A DNA stretch of 64,000 bases, from the NCBI GenBank assembly GCA_026416715.1, contig JAOAEQ010000002.1, forward strand, positions 34,255 to 98,254, in the 5' to 3' direction. Each line of letters begins with the position of its first letter. Position 1 is the first letter of the stretch. Positions 34,267-43,029 of the stretch are shown in pieces. The DNA comes from a bacterium (lineage in GTDB: Bacteria > UBP4 > UBA4092 > JAOAEQ01). The notes beneath the pieces were generated by a model. That model was not told the DNA's origin and did no database searches. It saw nothing but the letters and a program-made list of their open reading frames with translations. The translations under genes were made by a program, and so were the position numbers.

Positions 34267-36900
34267 TTATGGGGCAAATTGTACTGCAAGTGTGATAATC
34301 TTCTTCTTTGGAACCGAGAGTTCAACCGATTTCCCATTCGTTATCTCAAGCTTCTGAAGTCGTTTCTCGCTTAATTCGGCTAAGTATACCTGAGTAACTG
34401 TCTTCCCGAAACCAATTGTTCCCTGTACCGTTTTCTCTCCGATGTTATAGAATCGAATTATAACAAAATCTTCTTTTTCAGATTTCTTGATAGCAGTAAC
34501 TACCAACTCTTTTGGCTCAACAGAAAGAAACCCCATTGATTTGGGTAACCGCCCTTGATGACTATCAGTTTGCAGGGTACTAAACCCAACATTATGCTGT
34601 GCTGCTTGACGATATACTGTTGCATCTAACCAATTGCCCGAATGAGGCAGGATGCTGAATTTAAACCGATGTTTCCCTAAACATTGCGCATCCGGTGTCG
34701 GTAAATGCGGCCCTGCTGGCAGTTCTCGAGTTAATAAATCCCAATGGGCTAACCAACCAACACAACGAAGCAAAGTTAATGCTATTGTTCGTTTCGCGTC
34801 ATCTTTCACTTCATATTCCGGCAAACCTTGGTTGATAACTGCTAATCCAATTTTACTATCGTTAACATCAACAAATCCTAGTTGCGGATGGGTTGTTGGT
34901 GGATGCTCGATCTTATATGCAGTGATATCGTTCGGTAGACCGATTGTTCGCTGGACAACATCAAAATGTCCTTCAGCAAACGAATATTTTGTTTTGATCC
35001 CACTTGGGAATAAAACGCGAAGCCGATGGTCTTTCGCTTTATTTTCAAATTCAGTAACGATATCTATGCGTGGTGAACCTGTAGTTAACGTTACATACGT
35101 TGTGAGGGGACAGGCAACTGTTTCCGATACCCGTTCTTGGAAATCCGCAGTTAATGATTGAGGTAGGTGTAATACTCCGTCAATTTTAACTGTAGCAGCT
35201 AATGGACCATTATCAACTAATGATATTTGCGGTGAACTGGATTCGGTGGTAATAATGGTATCTTTCCGTGGAGGCGAATAATTATATTCGTCCCCAGCAT
35301 CAGCTCCATCTTCATAAATCAGACAATTTTTATATTCGGTATCAGTTTCTTTATGCCAAATATTTAAAGAACCATTCGGATTAACTTCTATTTGGAGAAA
35401 TTCGTTTTCGAGGATGTTATTATGAGCAAGTGGTTTCCCTTGCAAGATAGTATCGACCATGAGTGGTATAGCACGATACGTCTTATATCCGCAAGCAGGA
35501 ATTCTTTCGACTGGAATAGAAACTTTCATACTATATACTCGCGGCTGATGCGGATGTTTTTTCGGATGTAGGTACGTTTTAATATCAAGATTCACACTTG
35601 ATAGTTGGACTGGAATCTCAGTATTTGTTTCATCTAATATTCGAACCCCTTTATATTTGCCAATATCGGGTAATTCAAAGTTTATTTCTGTCTGGAACAC
35701 CTCTGTTCGTTCCCAATTGAGTGGATTGAATATGACGAAAGCAATTTCTTTTTTATCCAAATCGTGGGTATCAATCTGGTCTGCAATACTGATTTTCGCT
35801 CGATTACTAATTTCGCTGGCTAATTCGTGTGCCCAGTCGAATCGAGTTAGCATTTGCTGATGTACCGCATCTATACTGCACCCGCATATCGAATCATGCG
35901 GATGATTCTGCATCAGATATCGCCATGCACGCCATAACGCTCCCTGCGGATACTCACCTCCGAGCAACCAGGCAAACGCAGAAAATGGTTCTGCATATCG
36001 CGTTAATTCAACTTGGATGCGGTCATTCCGTTGCTTTAGATACATCCTTGCCGATTGGACTCCGTATAATAAATATTGCTCTTTATTACCCCGTAGTTCC
36101 TGACAGATAGTTTTTAATCTCGGTTTTGCCTTTTTAACCTGTGCAATATATGCCTGAAAAGTACTATGCATAAACTTTGCATCAGGAAATATTTTGCGGA
36201 ATCCTTTTAGTACTTCAGGTAGTTCTGGTTGCGGTGGAAGATGGTCGCAGCCATTATTTACTAAAAGATTCTGAGTAGTTGCTTTTTCCGAAAGCACACG
36301 ATATACATGCTTGAATCGGTCTAAATGCTCCTTGTTTTCGATACTTAACCATCTGCCGTTGCAATAACCACCTGGTTGGAATATAGCTAATACTTTTGTT
36401 CCATCCGGTGCCTGCCACCAAAATTCACTCTGCTGGGTATCATTCAATCCTCGGGTAAAAATAAAATTATCTATGCCGAACCCCTGCAGTATTTGTGGTA
36501 ACTGCGAAATATGACCAAACGGATCAGGGATATATCCCACTTTCATTACTGCACCAAACTCTTCAGCAATTTTATGACCAAGTATTAGATTACGGATATG
36601 GGCTTCTTCGCTAATCAGGAATTCGTCAGGTAAAATATAAAATGGACCGACCATAAGTTTGCCGGATTTAACCAGTTTCTCAACCCGAGATCGATTTTCC
36701 GGTCTTATCTCAAGATAATCTTCCAAAACTATTGCCTGACCGTCTAGGGTAAAGTATTTATATTCAGGATTGTTTTCTAACAAATCGAGTACTTGGTCAA
36801 TAACATCAACTAACCGCATCCGATACTGCTGAAACGTTAAATACCATTCCCGGTCCCAATGAGTATGGCTGACAACATGGACTTCTTTCGTTAATCCCAA
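34267..36900 (-). CDS. Alpha-mannosidase, glycoside hydrolase family 38
   Basis: 877 residues from a TTG start, supported by GGAGG nine bases upstream. The catalytic N-terminal domain has VHVVSHTHWDREWY (metal ligands in HTHWD at 12-16), the family nucleophile Asp126 in YIPDPFGHISQLPQIL, and NGCDHLPPQPEL. It is followed by the helical domain (HPHDSICGCSIDAVH) and long beta-sandwich domains to the C-terminus. No signal peptide: probably cytoplasmic, like E. coli MngB, cutting alpha-mannose (or mannosylglycerate) taken up by the cell. It stands alone upstream of lysO. Substrate is unknown. Confidence 0.95.
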   Translation of the reverse strand: MGLTKEVHVVSHTHWDREWYLTFQQYRMRLVDVIDQVLDLLENNPEYKYFTLDGQAIVLEDYLEIRPENRSRVEKLVKSGKLMVGPFYILPDEFLISEEAHIRNLILGHKIAEEFGAVMKVGYIPDPFGHISQLPQILQGFGIDNFIFTRGLNDTQQSEFWWQAPDGTKVLAIFQPGGYCNGRWLSIENKEHLDRFKHVYRVLSEKATTQNLLVNNGCDHLPPQPELPEVLKGFRKIFPDAKFMHSTFQAYIAQVKKAKPRLKTICQELRGNKEQYLLYGVQSARMYLKQRNDRIQVELTRYAEPFSAFAWLLGGEYPQGALWRAWRYLMQNHPHDSICGCSIDAVHQQMLTRFDWAHELASEISNRAKISIADQIDTHDLDKKEIAFVIFNPLNWERTEVFQTEINFELPDIGKYKGVRILDETNTEIPVQLSSVNLDIKTYLHPKKHPHQPRVYSMKVSIPVERIPACGYKTYRAIPLMVDTILQGKPLAHNNILENEFLQIEVNPNGSLNIWHKETDTEYKNCLIYEDGADAGDEYNYSPPRKDTIITTESSSPQISLVDNGPLAATVKIDGVLHLPQSLTADFQERVSETVACPLTTYVTLTTGSPRIDIVTEFENKAKDHRLRVLFPSGIKTKYSFAEGHFDVVQRTIGLPNDITAYKIEHPPTTHPQLGFVDVNDSKIGLAVINQGLPEYEVKDDAKRTIALTLLRCVGWLAHWDLLTRELPAGPHLPTPDAQCLGKHRFKFSILPHSGNWLDATVYRQAAQHNVGFSTLQTDSHQGRLPKSMGFLSVEPKELVVTAIKKSEKEDFVIIRFYNIGEKTVQGTIGFGKTVTQVYLAELSEKRLQKLEITNGKSVELSVPKKKIITLAVQFAP

Positions 36901-37152
36901 TTTTATTTTCCTCCTTATCTCACTTAGTTATTACCGATTATATAAATATAATCAGCGTTTACAAAGGTGTTATTTTTGGTAGACATTATATGCAAATTTG
37001 TATGTTTCCTGCAAATAATTATATCCTCGATATGTTACTTTCTATTTTGTTTCTGTCTAATACATGTTTAGCCCTATAGAAACAACAATCCTATAGTCAA
37101 ATGTTATCTTTAGGTGGATTTCGATTATTATTTATTATTTTCAAATTGCCCC
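36901..37152. other. Divergent spacer between GH38 and the NUMOD3-like gene
   Basis: AT-rich spacer of about 250 bases up to the promoter at 37153. The only feature seen is the GH38 ribosome binding site next to 36900. No operator palindrome is obvious. Confidence 0.4.
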
Positions 37153-37181
37153 TTGACAAATTCCACTATACTAGGTATGCT
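37153..37181 (+). promoter_or_regulatory. Sigma-70 type promoter of the small NUMOD3-like gene
   Basis: TTGACA (37153-37158), a 17-base spacer and TATGCT (37176-37181). Transcription would start near 37189, giving a leader of about 80 bases to the ATG at 37267. Confidence 0.7.
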
Positions 37182-37266
37182 AATATATTAAAGACAAAGA
37201 CGAATTTTTATCCTCATTGAGTTCGCCTTCTGCCTTAGGAATTAACTGAAAGGAGGCGAGAACCTT

Positions 37267-37452
37267 ATGAAAAAGTTCTCTGAAGCTGCTCGCAAAAAGA
37301 TGAGTGAAGCGAAAAAGGGAGATAAAAATCCGAATTGGAAAGGCGGAATTTATTCTAACGACCCGAAAGCGTATATGCAACAGTATTGGAAAAAACGGGC
37401 CGCGGCTCTATCCGCAAAACAAACAGCAAAAGTTGACAAAAAAATAAAATAA
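37267..37452 (+). CDS. Small basic protein with NUMOD3-like motif
   Basis: 61 residues; the start has a strong AAAGGAGGCG 9 bases upstream and a near-consensus promoter, so expression is likely. The sequence is very basic (about 17 Lys/Arg). Residues 5-25 (SEAARKKMSEAKKGDKNPNW) match the NUMOD3 repeat, a DNA-binding module normally attached to HNH or GIY-YIG homing endonucleases, usually followed by WKGG as here. No nuclease motif follows; the remainder is MQQYWKKRAAALSAK and a Lys-rich tail. It may be a free-standing DNA-binding microprotein or a remnant of an endonuclease. Function is unknown. Confidence 0.75.
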   Translation: MKKFSEAARKKMSEAKKGDKNPNWKGGIYSNDPKAYMQQYWKKRAAALSAKQTAKVDKKIK

Positions 37453-37496
37453 GGAACATGAATGATAAACGGCGTACTTATCCTTTTATCCTTGAG

Positions 37497-37991
37497 CTAA
37501 AACTTCTCCCAATGGATAACCGATGATAGTGGCCGTTTATTTTTTGCTTCCGGTGTTTCTGCTGGATATCCGATAGCTATTAAACTAATTAACTTATATC
37601 CGGTCGGAACACCGAGTAATTCGCGGATTTTGTCCGCATAGGGTTTTTTATCCCCAGCAACCCAGCAACTACCGAGACCGAGGGCGCGCGCTGCAACTAG
37701 TATATTCTGGGTTGCGGCTGAACCATCTTCCAAAAAATATTTAGTATCTTTACTAAACACAAGAATACATACCGGTGCAATTTTGATAAACTTACCATAT
37801 TCGGTTATATCCGCCAACTGCTGACGCATATTAGCGTCGGTCACCACCACAAACTCCCACGGTTGCAAATTATTCGCTGTCGCTGCCAACCGACCGACAT
37901 CAACTAACTGTTCAATTAATTCTTTTGAGACCGGCCGGTCTAAATATTTCCTAATACTTCTCCTTGTTTTTAAAGCTTCAATAGCATCCAT
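37497..37991 (-). CDS. Nitroreductase family protein
   Basis: 164 residues, on the small side for the family. The FMN-binding landmarks are TRRSIRKYLDRPVS (10-23, Arg cluster for the FMN phosphate), AATANNLQPWEFVVV (Asn and Trp ring contact) and GLGSCWVAGDKKPYADKIRELLGVP near the C-terminus (second FMN site). The protein should reduce quinones, nitro groups or similar using NAD(P)H. It is convergent with the small NUMOD3-like gene and alone in its unit, 59 bases before the SpoIID-type gene on the same strand. The natural substrate is unknown. Confidence 0.9.
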   Translation of the reverse strand: MDAIEALKTRRSIRKYLDRPVSKELIEQLVDVGRLAATANNLQPWEFVVVTDANMRQQLADITEYGKFIKIAPVCILVFSKDTKYFLEDGSAATQNILVAARALGLGSCWVAGDKKPYADKIRELLGVPTGYKLISLIAIGYPAETPEAKNKRPLSSVIHWEKF

Positions 37992-38049
37992 GTTTCCCCT
38001 CCAGTAATTAAATCGTAAAATTTTTAAATAAGTACTTCACCTCATTTTA

Positions 38050-39318
38050 TTATTGCAATTTGGAATTATGTATATTTATTAACGTTGTCCCCGGATAAAA
38101 ATAAGCTAGTATCTCCTGATAATCCTTTCCAGCTTCTGCCATATTTTTTGCACTCCACTGACTCATTCCTACACCATGTCCACTTCCAGTCCCTCGAAAT
38201 ATATAGGATTCACCTTGTTTTTCAAGAGTAAATAGCGTGCTCCGAATGCATGTTGTTCCCATTTTATTCCGAAACTCTGGTCCGGACAATCTTGTTTTCC
38301 CAAGCGAATGAACTATGGTTATCTCTCGAACCCGACCAGAATCAGCTACGGTAGTTAATTCGATGTCGTTAATTGTACCTATGGCTAAACCATTATCATG
38401 TAATCGAGCTCTGATTTCTGCTGCCGATATGGTTCTTGACCAATGATAGGTAGCGCTGGGAACCGCATATTTATCCGGTTTCCTGCATAGATAGGGTATT
38501 CGTCCTCCGAAAACATCATCGTTATCTTCCAACTGCCCGCCGCTATTCCCATGATAACAAGCATAAATCGGTTTATCGTTATATACCAAAATCTCGCCAC
38601 ACGTTGCAGCAATTGCCAGATTACATGATTCCCGTTCATCAGTATATCCACCGTACACTTGGTCGGCAATAGTCGGTAGTAAATCATAATTTTTATTTCT
38701 CGCATTTCGGGTAAACAAGCGGTTGTAGGTAAAGGTCCGTGCTGCAACCGCTTGCGCTTTCAACGCTTCAATGTGCCAAGAAAATGGCATTTCACGCGGA
38801 ACGACTCCGCAAAGATATTCCTCTATATCTAGAACATTTACCACTTGCATAGTTTTACCAGTATTGTAAAGTCTAAATTCACCACGATATTTCTTGCCAT
38901 TCACAATGAGCAAAGGAACCGTTTTCTGTTGAGTAGTATCACCAGTATTTTTTACAGGTACAATTTTTAAACTCGATTGATTCACTTTTTTCCCATTTAC
39001 AGCAAATCCTATTCCACTGACCTGGATCATAATCGGGTTTTTATCGCATGTATCAACTATGTTATCTTCCATATCATAGATAATCATATCTACCGTTGAT
39101 CCAAGCTCTATCTGTTTTACGTCTTCCAGAATTAATACACGTGCCGTATCCCCTGACATATTTAATTCACCTCCAAAACATTTCACCACCAAGATATCCC
39201 CACAACGGGGACTTCCCAATGTCAATATCCCAATTTCACATAAATATAAAATAAAAATCCAAATAAATATTTTTTTTATTTTGATTAATAGATAGAACGA
39301 TTTATTTGGATTTTGCAT
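38050..39318 (-). CDS. SpoIID/LytB domain-containing protein
   Basis: 422 residues from ATG 39318, which has AGAGG upstream; a longer frame to 39402 overlaps the AmrS gene's coding end and is unlikely. A short N-terminal hydrophobic segment (IKKIFIWIFILYLCEIGIL) is a signal or anchor. Residues about 150-410 are a SpoIID domain: VLDIEEYLCGVVPREMPFSWHIEALKAQAVAARTF (catalytic Glu region), YGGYTDERESCNLAIAATCGEIL and ACYHGNSGG. SpoIID is a lytic transglycosylase that cuts denuded glycan, active at the cell wall. It is the last gene after amrS and the DUF362 gene, all minus strand. Confidence 0.88.
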   Translation of the reverse strand: MQNPNKSFYLLIKIKKIFIWIFILYLCEIGILTLGSPRCGDILVVKCFGGELNMSGDTARVLILEDVKQIELGSTVDMIIYDMEDNIVDTCDKNPIMIQVSGIGFAVNGKKVNQSSLKIVPVKNTGDTTQQKTVPLLIVNGKKYRGEFRLYNTGKTMQVVNVLDIEEYLCGVVPREMPFSWHIEALKAQAVAARTFTYNRLFTRNARNKNYDLLPTIADQVYGGYTDERESCNLAIAATCGEILVYNDKPIYACYHGNSGGQLEDNDDVFGGRIPYLCRKPDKYAVPSATYHWSRTISAAEIRARLHDNGLAIGTINDIELTTVADSGRVREITIVHSLGKTRLSGPEFRNKMGTTCIRSTLFTLEKQGESYIFRGTGSGHGVGMSQWSAKNMAEAGKDYQEILAYFYPGTTLINIHNSKLQ

Positions 39319-39359
39319 GATAACCTCTTTGCACTCTCTCCATACTCTGCGGCAAATGA

Positions 39360-40496
39360 TTATGTCCACACACCGGCTATGTTCGTTTGGCAGAACCGAC
39401 ACTTTCCGCCGCTAATATTAAACTGAAGCACACGAAATCCGATTCGTTGAACAACGATTTTTTTACAACTCGGACAATAGGTATTTTCACCTTCATGTCC
39501 TGGTACGTTCCCGATATAAACATAACGTAACCCTACGTCCCGACCAATATCCCGGCATCGTTCCAACGTTGGAATTGGAGTTGGTGGAAGATTTTTCAGT
39601 TTATACATCGGATTAAAACGCGTGAAATGCAGCGGAACATCTACACCTAATTCTGATTTTATCCAAGCACACACCGCCGTGATTTCTGACGGATTATCGT
39701 TCAGCGTCGGAACAACTAGATATACAATTTCATACCATATCTTGAGTTGGTTCAACAACTTCAGGGTATCGAGAACTGGCTGTAGTTTCCCACCAACTAT
39801 CTCTTTATAGAACCTTTCGGTAAATGCTTTTAAATCAACTTTTACTGCACTTAAAACGGTACAGAGTTGTTTCATCGGGTCAGGGTTAATATAGCCATTA
39901 GTTACCATGACCGATTTACGGTTTGATTGATTCCCAAGCTTCGCAATATCGTAACAATACTCTATAAACACTACCGGTTCGGTATAGGTGAACGCAATAA
40001 TTGGACATCCATTATCTACCGCTTGTCGTACAACTTCTTCTGGTGGCAGGTTAATATTATCAGTTTGTTCCGGTCGTGCTTGGGATATTTCCCAATTCTG
40101 GCAAAACGCACAATTAACATTACATCCTGCGGTCGCCAAAGATAAGGTTCGCGCTCCAGGTAAATAATGAAAAAACGGCTTCTTTTCAACCGGGTCAATA
40201 TGGATTGAACAGGGATTCGAATGAACTAACGTATAATAGGTTCCATCCTGATTTTCTCGAACTCCACAATACCCACGTTCCATATCATCAACTTTACACG
40301 CACGCGGGCATAGCATACATTCGACTCGCTTCTCCGGTAATCTTTTCCAATACTTTGCTTCTTTTTTCGACAACAACGGCACTGTTTCCGCTGATGGTAT
40401 CAATGGCGATAATAGTGGAGTTAGAGTACTTGCGGCTAATATCTGTCCTGTTCTTGTAACAAATTGTCGGCGGGTTATTTTATTTTGCTTATTCAT
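39360..40496 (-). CDS. AmmeMemoRadiSam-system radical SAM protein with Tat signal
   Basis: 378 residues from ATG 40496. The start MNKQNKITRRQFVTRTGQILAAS is a twin-arginine signal (TRRQFVT). The radical SAM cluster cysteines are at 125, 129 and 132 (AGCNVNCAFCQNWE), an upstream CMLCPRACKV (60-68) is a second cysteine cluster typical of AmrS, and a C-terminal CPSCKKIVVQ...CRFCQT zinc-finger-like tail closes the protein. It looks like the AmrS family that goes with AMMECR1 and Memo. Neither partner is seen here. A Tat signal on a SAM-dependent enzyme is unusual; either the protein is a Tat-tethered one or the start is misassigned. Between DUF362 (78 bases) and spoIID. Confidence 0.85.
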   Translation of the reverse strand: MNKQNKITRRQFVTRTGQILAASTLTPLLSPLIPSAETVPLLSKKEAKYWKRLPEKRVECMLCPRACKVDDMERGYCGVRENQDGTYYTLVHSNPCSIHIDPVEKKPFFHYLPGARTLSLATAGCNVNCAFCQNWEISQARPEQTDNINLPPEEVVRQAVDNGCPIIAFTYTEPVVFIEYCYDIAKLGNQSNRKSVMVTNGYINPDPMKQLCTVLSAVKVDLKAFTERFYKEIVGGKLQPVLDTLKLLNQLKIWYEIVYLVVPTLNDNPSEITAVCAWIKSELGVDVPLHFTRFNPMYKLKNLPPTPIPTLERCRDIGRDVGLRYVYIGNVPGHEGENTYCPSCKKIVVQRIGFRVLQFNISGGKCRFCQTNIAGVWT

Positions 40497-40574
40497 AACT
40501 TCTCTAACCGTTAAGAAACAAAAATACAATCACGAATGGTAAATTTTTTTTACGCTCTTTACCGACTAGCTTTT

Positions 40575-41576
40575 TTACACGTATACCACTTCAATTTGAT
40601 TCGGTTGGTTCGTTCCCAGATTTCTCTCTTTCTCCGCAGCGGTCGCAATCCAGATTGGCTCACGTTCCTGCTCTTTCAACGAGGGAAACCCCTTTTCTCT
40701 TCGTTTTTGTTCAATAATTTGCCAGCATAGATAATCAAGAGCAACCGGGTCGGTCGAAACGATTATTCCATTATAATACCACGCATACTGTGATTTATAT
40801 GCGGGGCCACCATGATATTGCGCAACCAACCCATCACAAATAACCAATTTCATTTTATCTCGAACTGTAGGCATGCAGTTCAAATCAGCAATATATGGAT
40901 CTCCGAGGTTATCATGGTATTTATTCGGATTATGAATTACACCATAAAGATTTTTCATTGCTCCACTAATTCCAACTATACCATGGTCTTTCAAAACCGG
41001 AACATTAATGAGCGCAGTACATTGTTCTGTCAGGATTCGAGAAAAACAACTTCCAATACTATTATAAACTTTCGGTTCTAGTTCATAGCCGATGCCAGAA
41101 GTATCGGTTCCATAGCAACGGATACCAGTTCGAGAATAATTCAGTTGATATCCCGCGGTCTGAAGTTCATTATTCTGCCGGTCAAAAATAATTATCTGAT
41201 TCGCTGGTAGTCCTGCATCACGTAAACTATACGCTATCGCTAGTGCTAGTTCCGGATGGGTTGATAATTGTTTGCCAGCGAGCGTATTAACTTTGATACC
41301 AACGATATCTCGACGTGAGAAAAACTTACCCCAAGCATCACGCAGTGTAGTTAAACCGGTTAAGCGTAGAATAGATTGATTCACCATCTGCTGCAGCACC
41401 TGAAAATCGAGTGTGCCCTGTTTAGAAAACACTTTATCATTTCTGTAGATAACCACTCGCGATTTTAACCGCGAAAGTTGACTGAACAAACTAAATAAAA
41501 GACTATTTCCACCAGTAACCAGCCCAATACTGGTTAGCATTGAATTACGGAGAAATTCACGTCTGGTTTGTTCCAT
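40575..41576 (-). CDS. DUF362 domain-containing protein with Tat signal
   Basis: 333 residues. The N-terminus MEQTRREFLRNSMLTSIGLV has the Tat motif RREFL at 5-9 followed by a moderately hydrophobic stretch. The DUF362 domain fills most of the protein: VGIKVNTLAGKQLSTHPELALAIAYSLRDAGLPANQIIIFDRQ, ALINVPVLKDHGIVGISGAMKNLYGVI and IIVSTDPVALDYLCWQIIEQ, the conserved core. The family is often near Fe-S proteins and its function is unknown. It is the first gene of the minus-strand group DUF362 / AmrS / SpoIID, which suggests one transcript exporting several proteins. Confidence 0.85.
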   Translation of the reverse strand: MEQTRREFLRNSMLTSIGLVTGGNSLLFSLFSQLSRLKSRVVIYRNDKVFSKQGTLDFQVLQQMVNQSILRLTGLTTLRDAWGKFFSRRDIVGIKVNTLAGKQLSTHPELALAIAYSLRDAGLPANQIIIFDRQNNELQTAGYQLNYSRTGIRCYGTDTSGIGYELEPKVYNSIGSCFSRILTEQCTALINVPVLKDHGIVGISGAMKNLYGVIHNPNKYHDNLGDPYIADLNCMPTVRDKMKLVICDGLVAQYHGGPAYKSQYAWYYNGIIVSTDPVALDYLCWQIIEQKRREKGFPSLKEQEREPIWIATAAEKERNLGTNQPNQIEVVYV

Positions 41577-42050
41577 AAGAAACGAATGTTACATTAGGTT
41601 TGCAAATATTAAACCACGCTATATAAATTGATGAATTCTTGCTATTTTAAATACCGTAACCGGTAATATTTACAACCATTTACCAATGAATTACACACAT
41701 TTTATCTCAACTAATTCTATCATATTTATAGTATCACTTCCTGCGGTAAATTTCAATTAATACAGAGGAATAACTTTAAAACCGATTATACTGTTTGCTG
41801 TTCGTTCTAAGATTCACAAAACCTATTTTTATGTTGACAAAAAAAATAAATGTATCTTATTTTAGTTGTTGATATATAAAATCACATCATGCGAATTGAT
41901 GATAGGTTTTAATGTAATTTGGTTTCTTAACAATCGATAATTGACAATCCACGTCGGAACCATATTTAACCACCATGAACTAAAAAACTGTAACACTAAA
42001 CTCGGAAGAACGAACAACATGTTTGTACGTTTTTACGTTTAGGGTATACC
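41577..42050. other. Divergent spacer upstream of the sugar-isomerase gene
   Basis: 474 AT-rich bases between divergent genes. A TTGACA at 41834-41839 with TATTTT at about 41858-41863 (spacer 18) would serve the plus-strand gene, giving a leader of about 180 bases. No gene or strong hairpin is seen. Confidence 0.4.
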
Positions 42051-43004
42051 ATGTTCAAATTAGGGATTATAACTGACGAAATTTCGCAAGATTTCGAACA
42101 AGCGGTAGCATTCGCAAAAAAGAATAATCTTGATTTCGTTGAGCTTCGTTCGGTGTGGGATAAACCACCACAAGCATTGGATACATCTGATATATGGAAA
42201 ATAAAAGAGCTACTGAAACGAACGGAATTGAAGGTAACCTGTATTGCATCACCAGTTTTTAAATGTCATATTGATAAAGCAGATGAATATCAGGAACATC
42301 TAGATTTTTTGAAACGGTGTATCAATTTAGCGCATCAGTTGAATACTAATATCATCCGCATTTTTACCTTCTGGAAAAAAAATCTTTCCCTTGAACAACA
42401 TTGGGATTTGCTCATTAACCGATTTGGTTCAGCGGTTGAACTAGCCAAAAAAGAGAATATAAAACTTGCAATTGAAAATGAACATTCTTGTTTGGTTGGA
42501 ACCGGTCAAGAACTTGCCCAATTTATGGAGATATTGGATTCAAATCTGAAATACACAGGATCTCATTCGCAATCAGTTTATGCGTTATGGGACCCGTGCA
42601 ATGAAATTTTCGCTGGAGTAACTGAGCCACCTTATCCCAATGGGTTTAACTATATCGCTACAAGGATTATTCACCTGCATATCAAAGATGCTATCCGGGT
42701 AAACGCTAAATACAAAATGCAAAATTTAAAACAAATCCTACCTGAAGGTGGAGAACCAAAATGCGTACCAATAGGAGAGGGATGGATCGATTGGCAGGGG
42801 CAACTGCAGGCGCTCATTAACTTGAATTATCGCGGTGGGGTATCTTTAGAAACCCATTGGCGACCGAAAAAAGAATTATCGGAATCAAAGTTATCCCTTC
42901 CGGGTGGAACGGAATTTTCTTCGCTTGGTGAAGAAGCGTCGCAAGTCTGTCTCAATCGAGTTTTTGATATCCTAACAAAACTTAATATTCCAAAAAAGGA
43001 GTAA
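42051..43004 (+). CDS. Sugar phosphate isomerase/epimerase-like TIM barrel protein
   Basis: 317 residues of the xylose-isomerase-like TIM barrel (AP endonuclease 2) superfamily. It begins KLGIITDEISQDFEQAVAFAKKNNLDFVELR. Metal-ligand positions fit: FVELRSV, then KLAIENEHSC (Glu), ALWDPCNEIF (Asp), IIHLHIKDA (His) and GVSLETHW (Glu) near the end, the usual four-ligand set. Family members include hydroxypyruvate isomerase and ketose epimerases. It ends 25 bases from the convergent PAS kinase stop. Neighbouring genes give no hint of substrate. Confidence 0.8.
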   Translation: MFKLGIITDEISQDFEQAVAFAKKNNLDFVELRSVWDKPPQALDTSDIWKIKELLKRTELKVTCIASPVFKCHIDKADEYQEHLDFLKRCINLAHQLNTNIIRIFTFWKKNLSLEQHWDLLINRFGSAVELAKKENIKLAIENEHSCLVGTGQELAQFMEILDSNLKYTGSHSQSVYALWDPCNEIFAGVTEPPYPNGFNYIATRIIHLHIKDAIRVNAKYKMQNLKQILPEGGEPKCVPIGEGWIDWQGQLQALINLNYRGGVSLETHWRPKKELSESKLSLPGGTEFSSLGEEASQVCLNRVFDILTKLNIPKKE

Positions 43005-43029
43005 AATCCTGCAAGATAAAAAATTGGAG

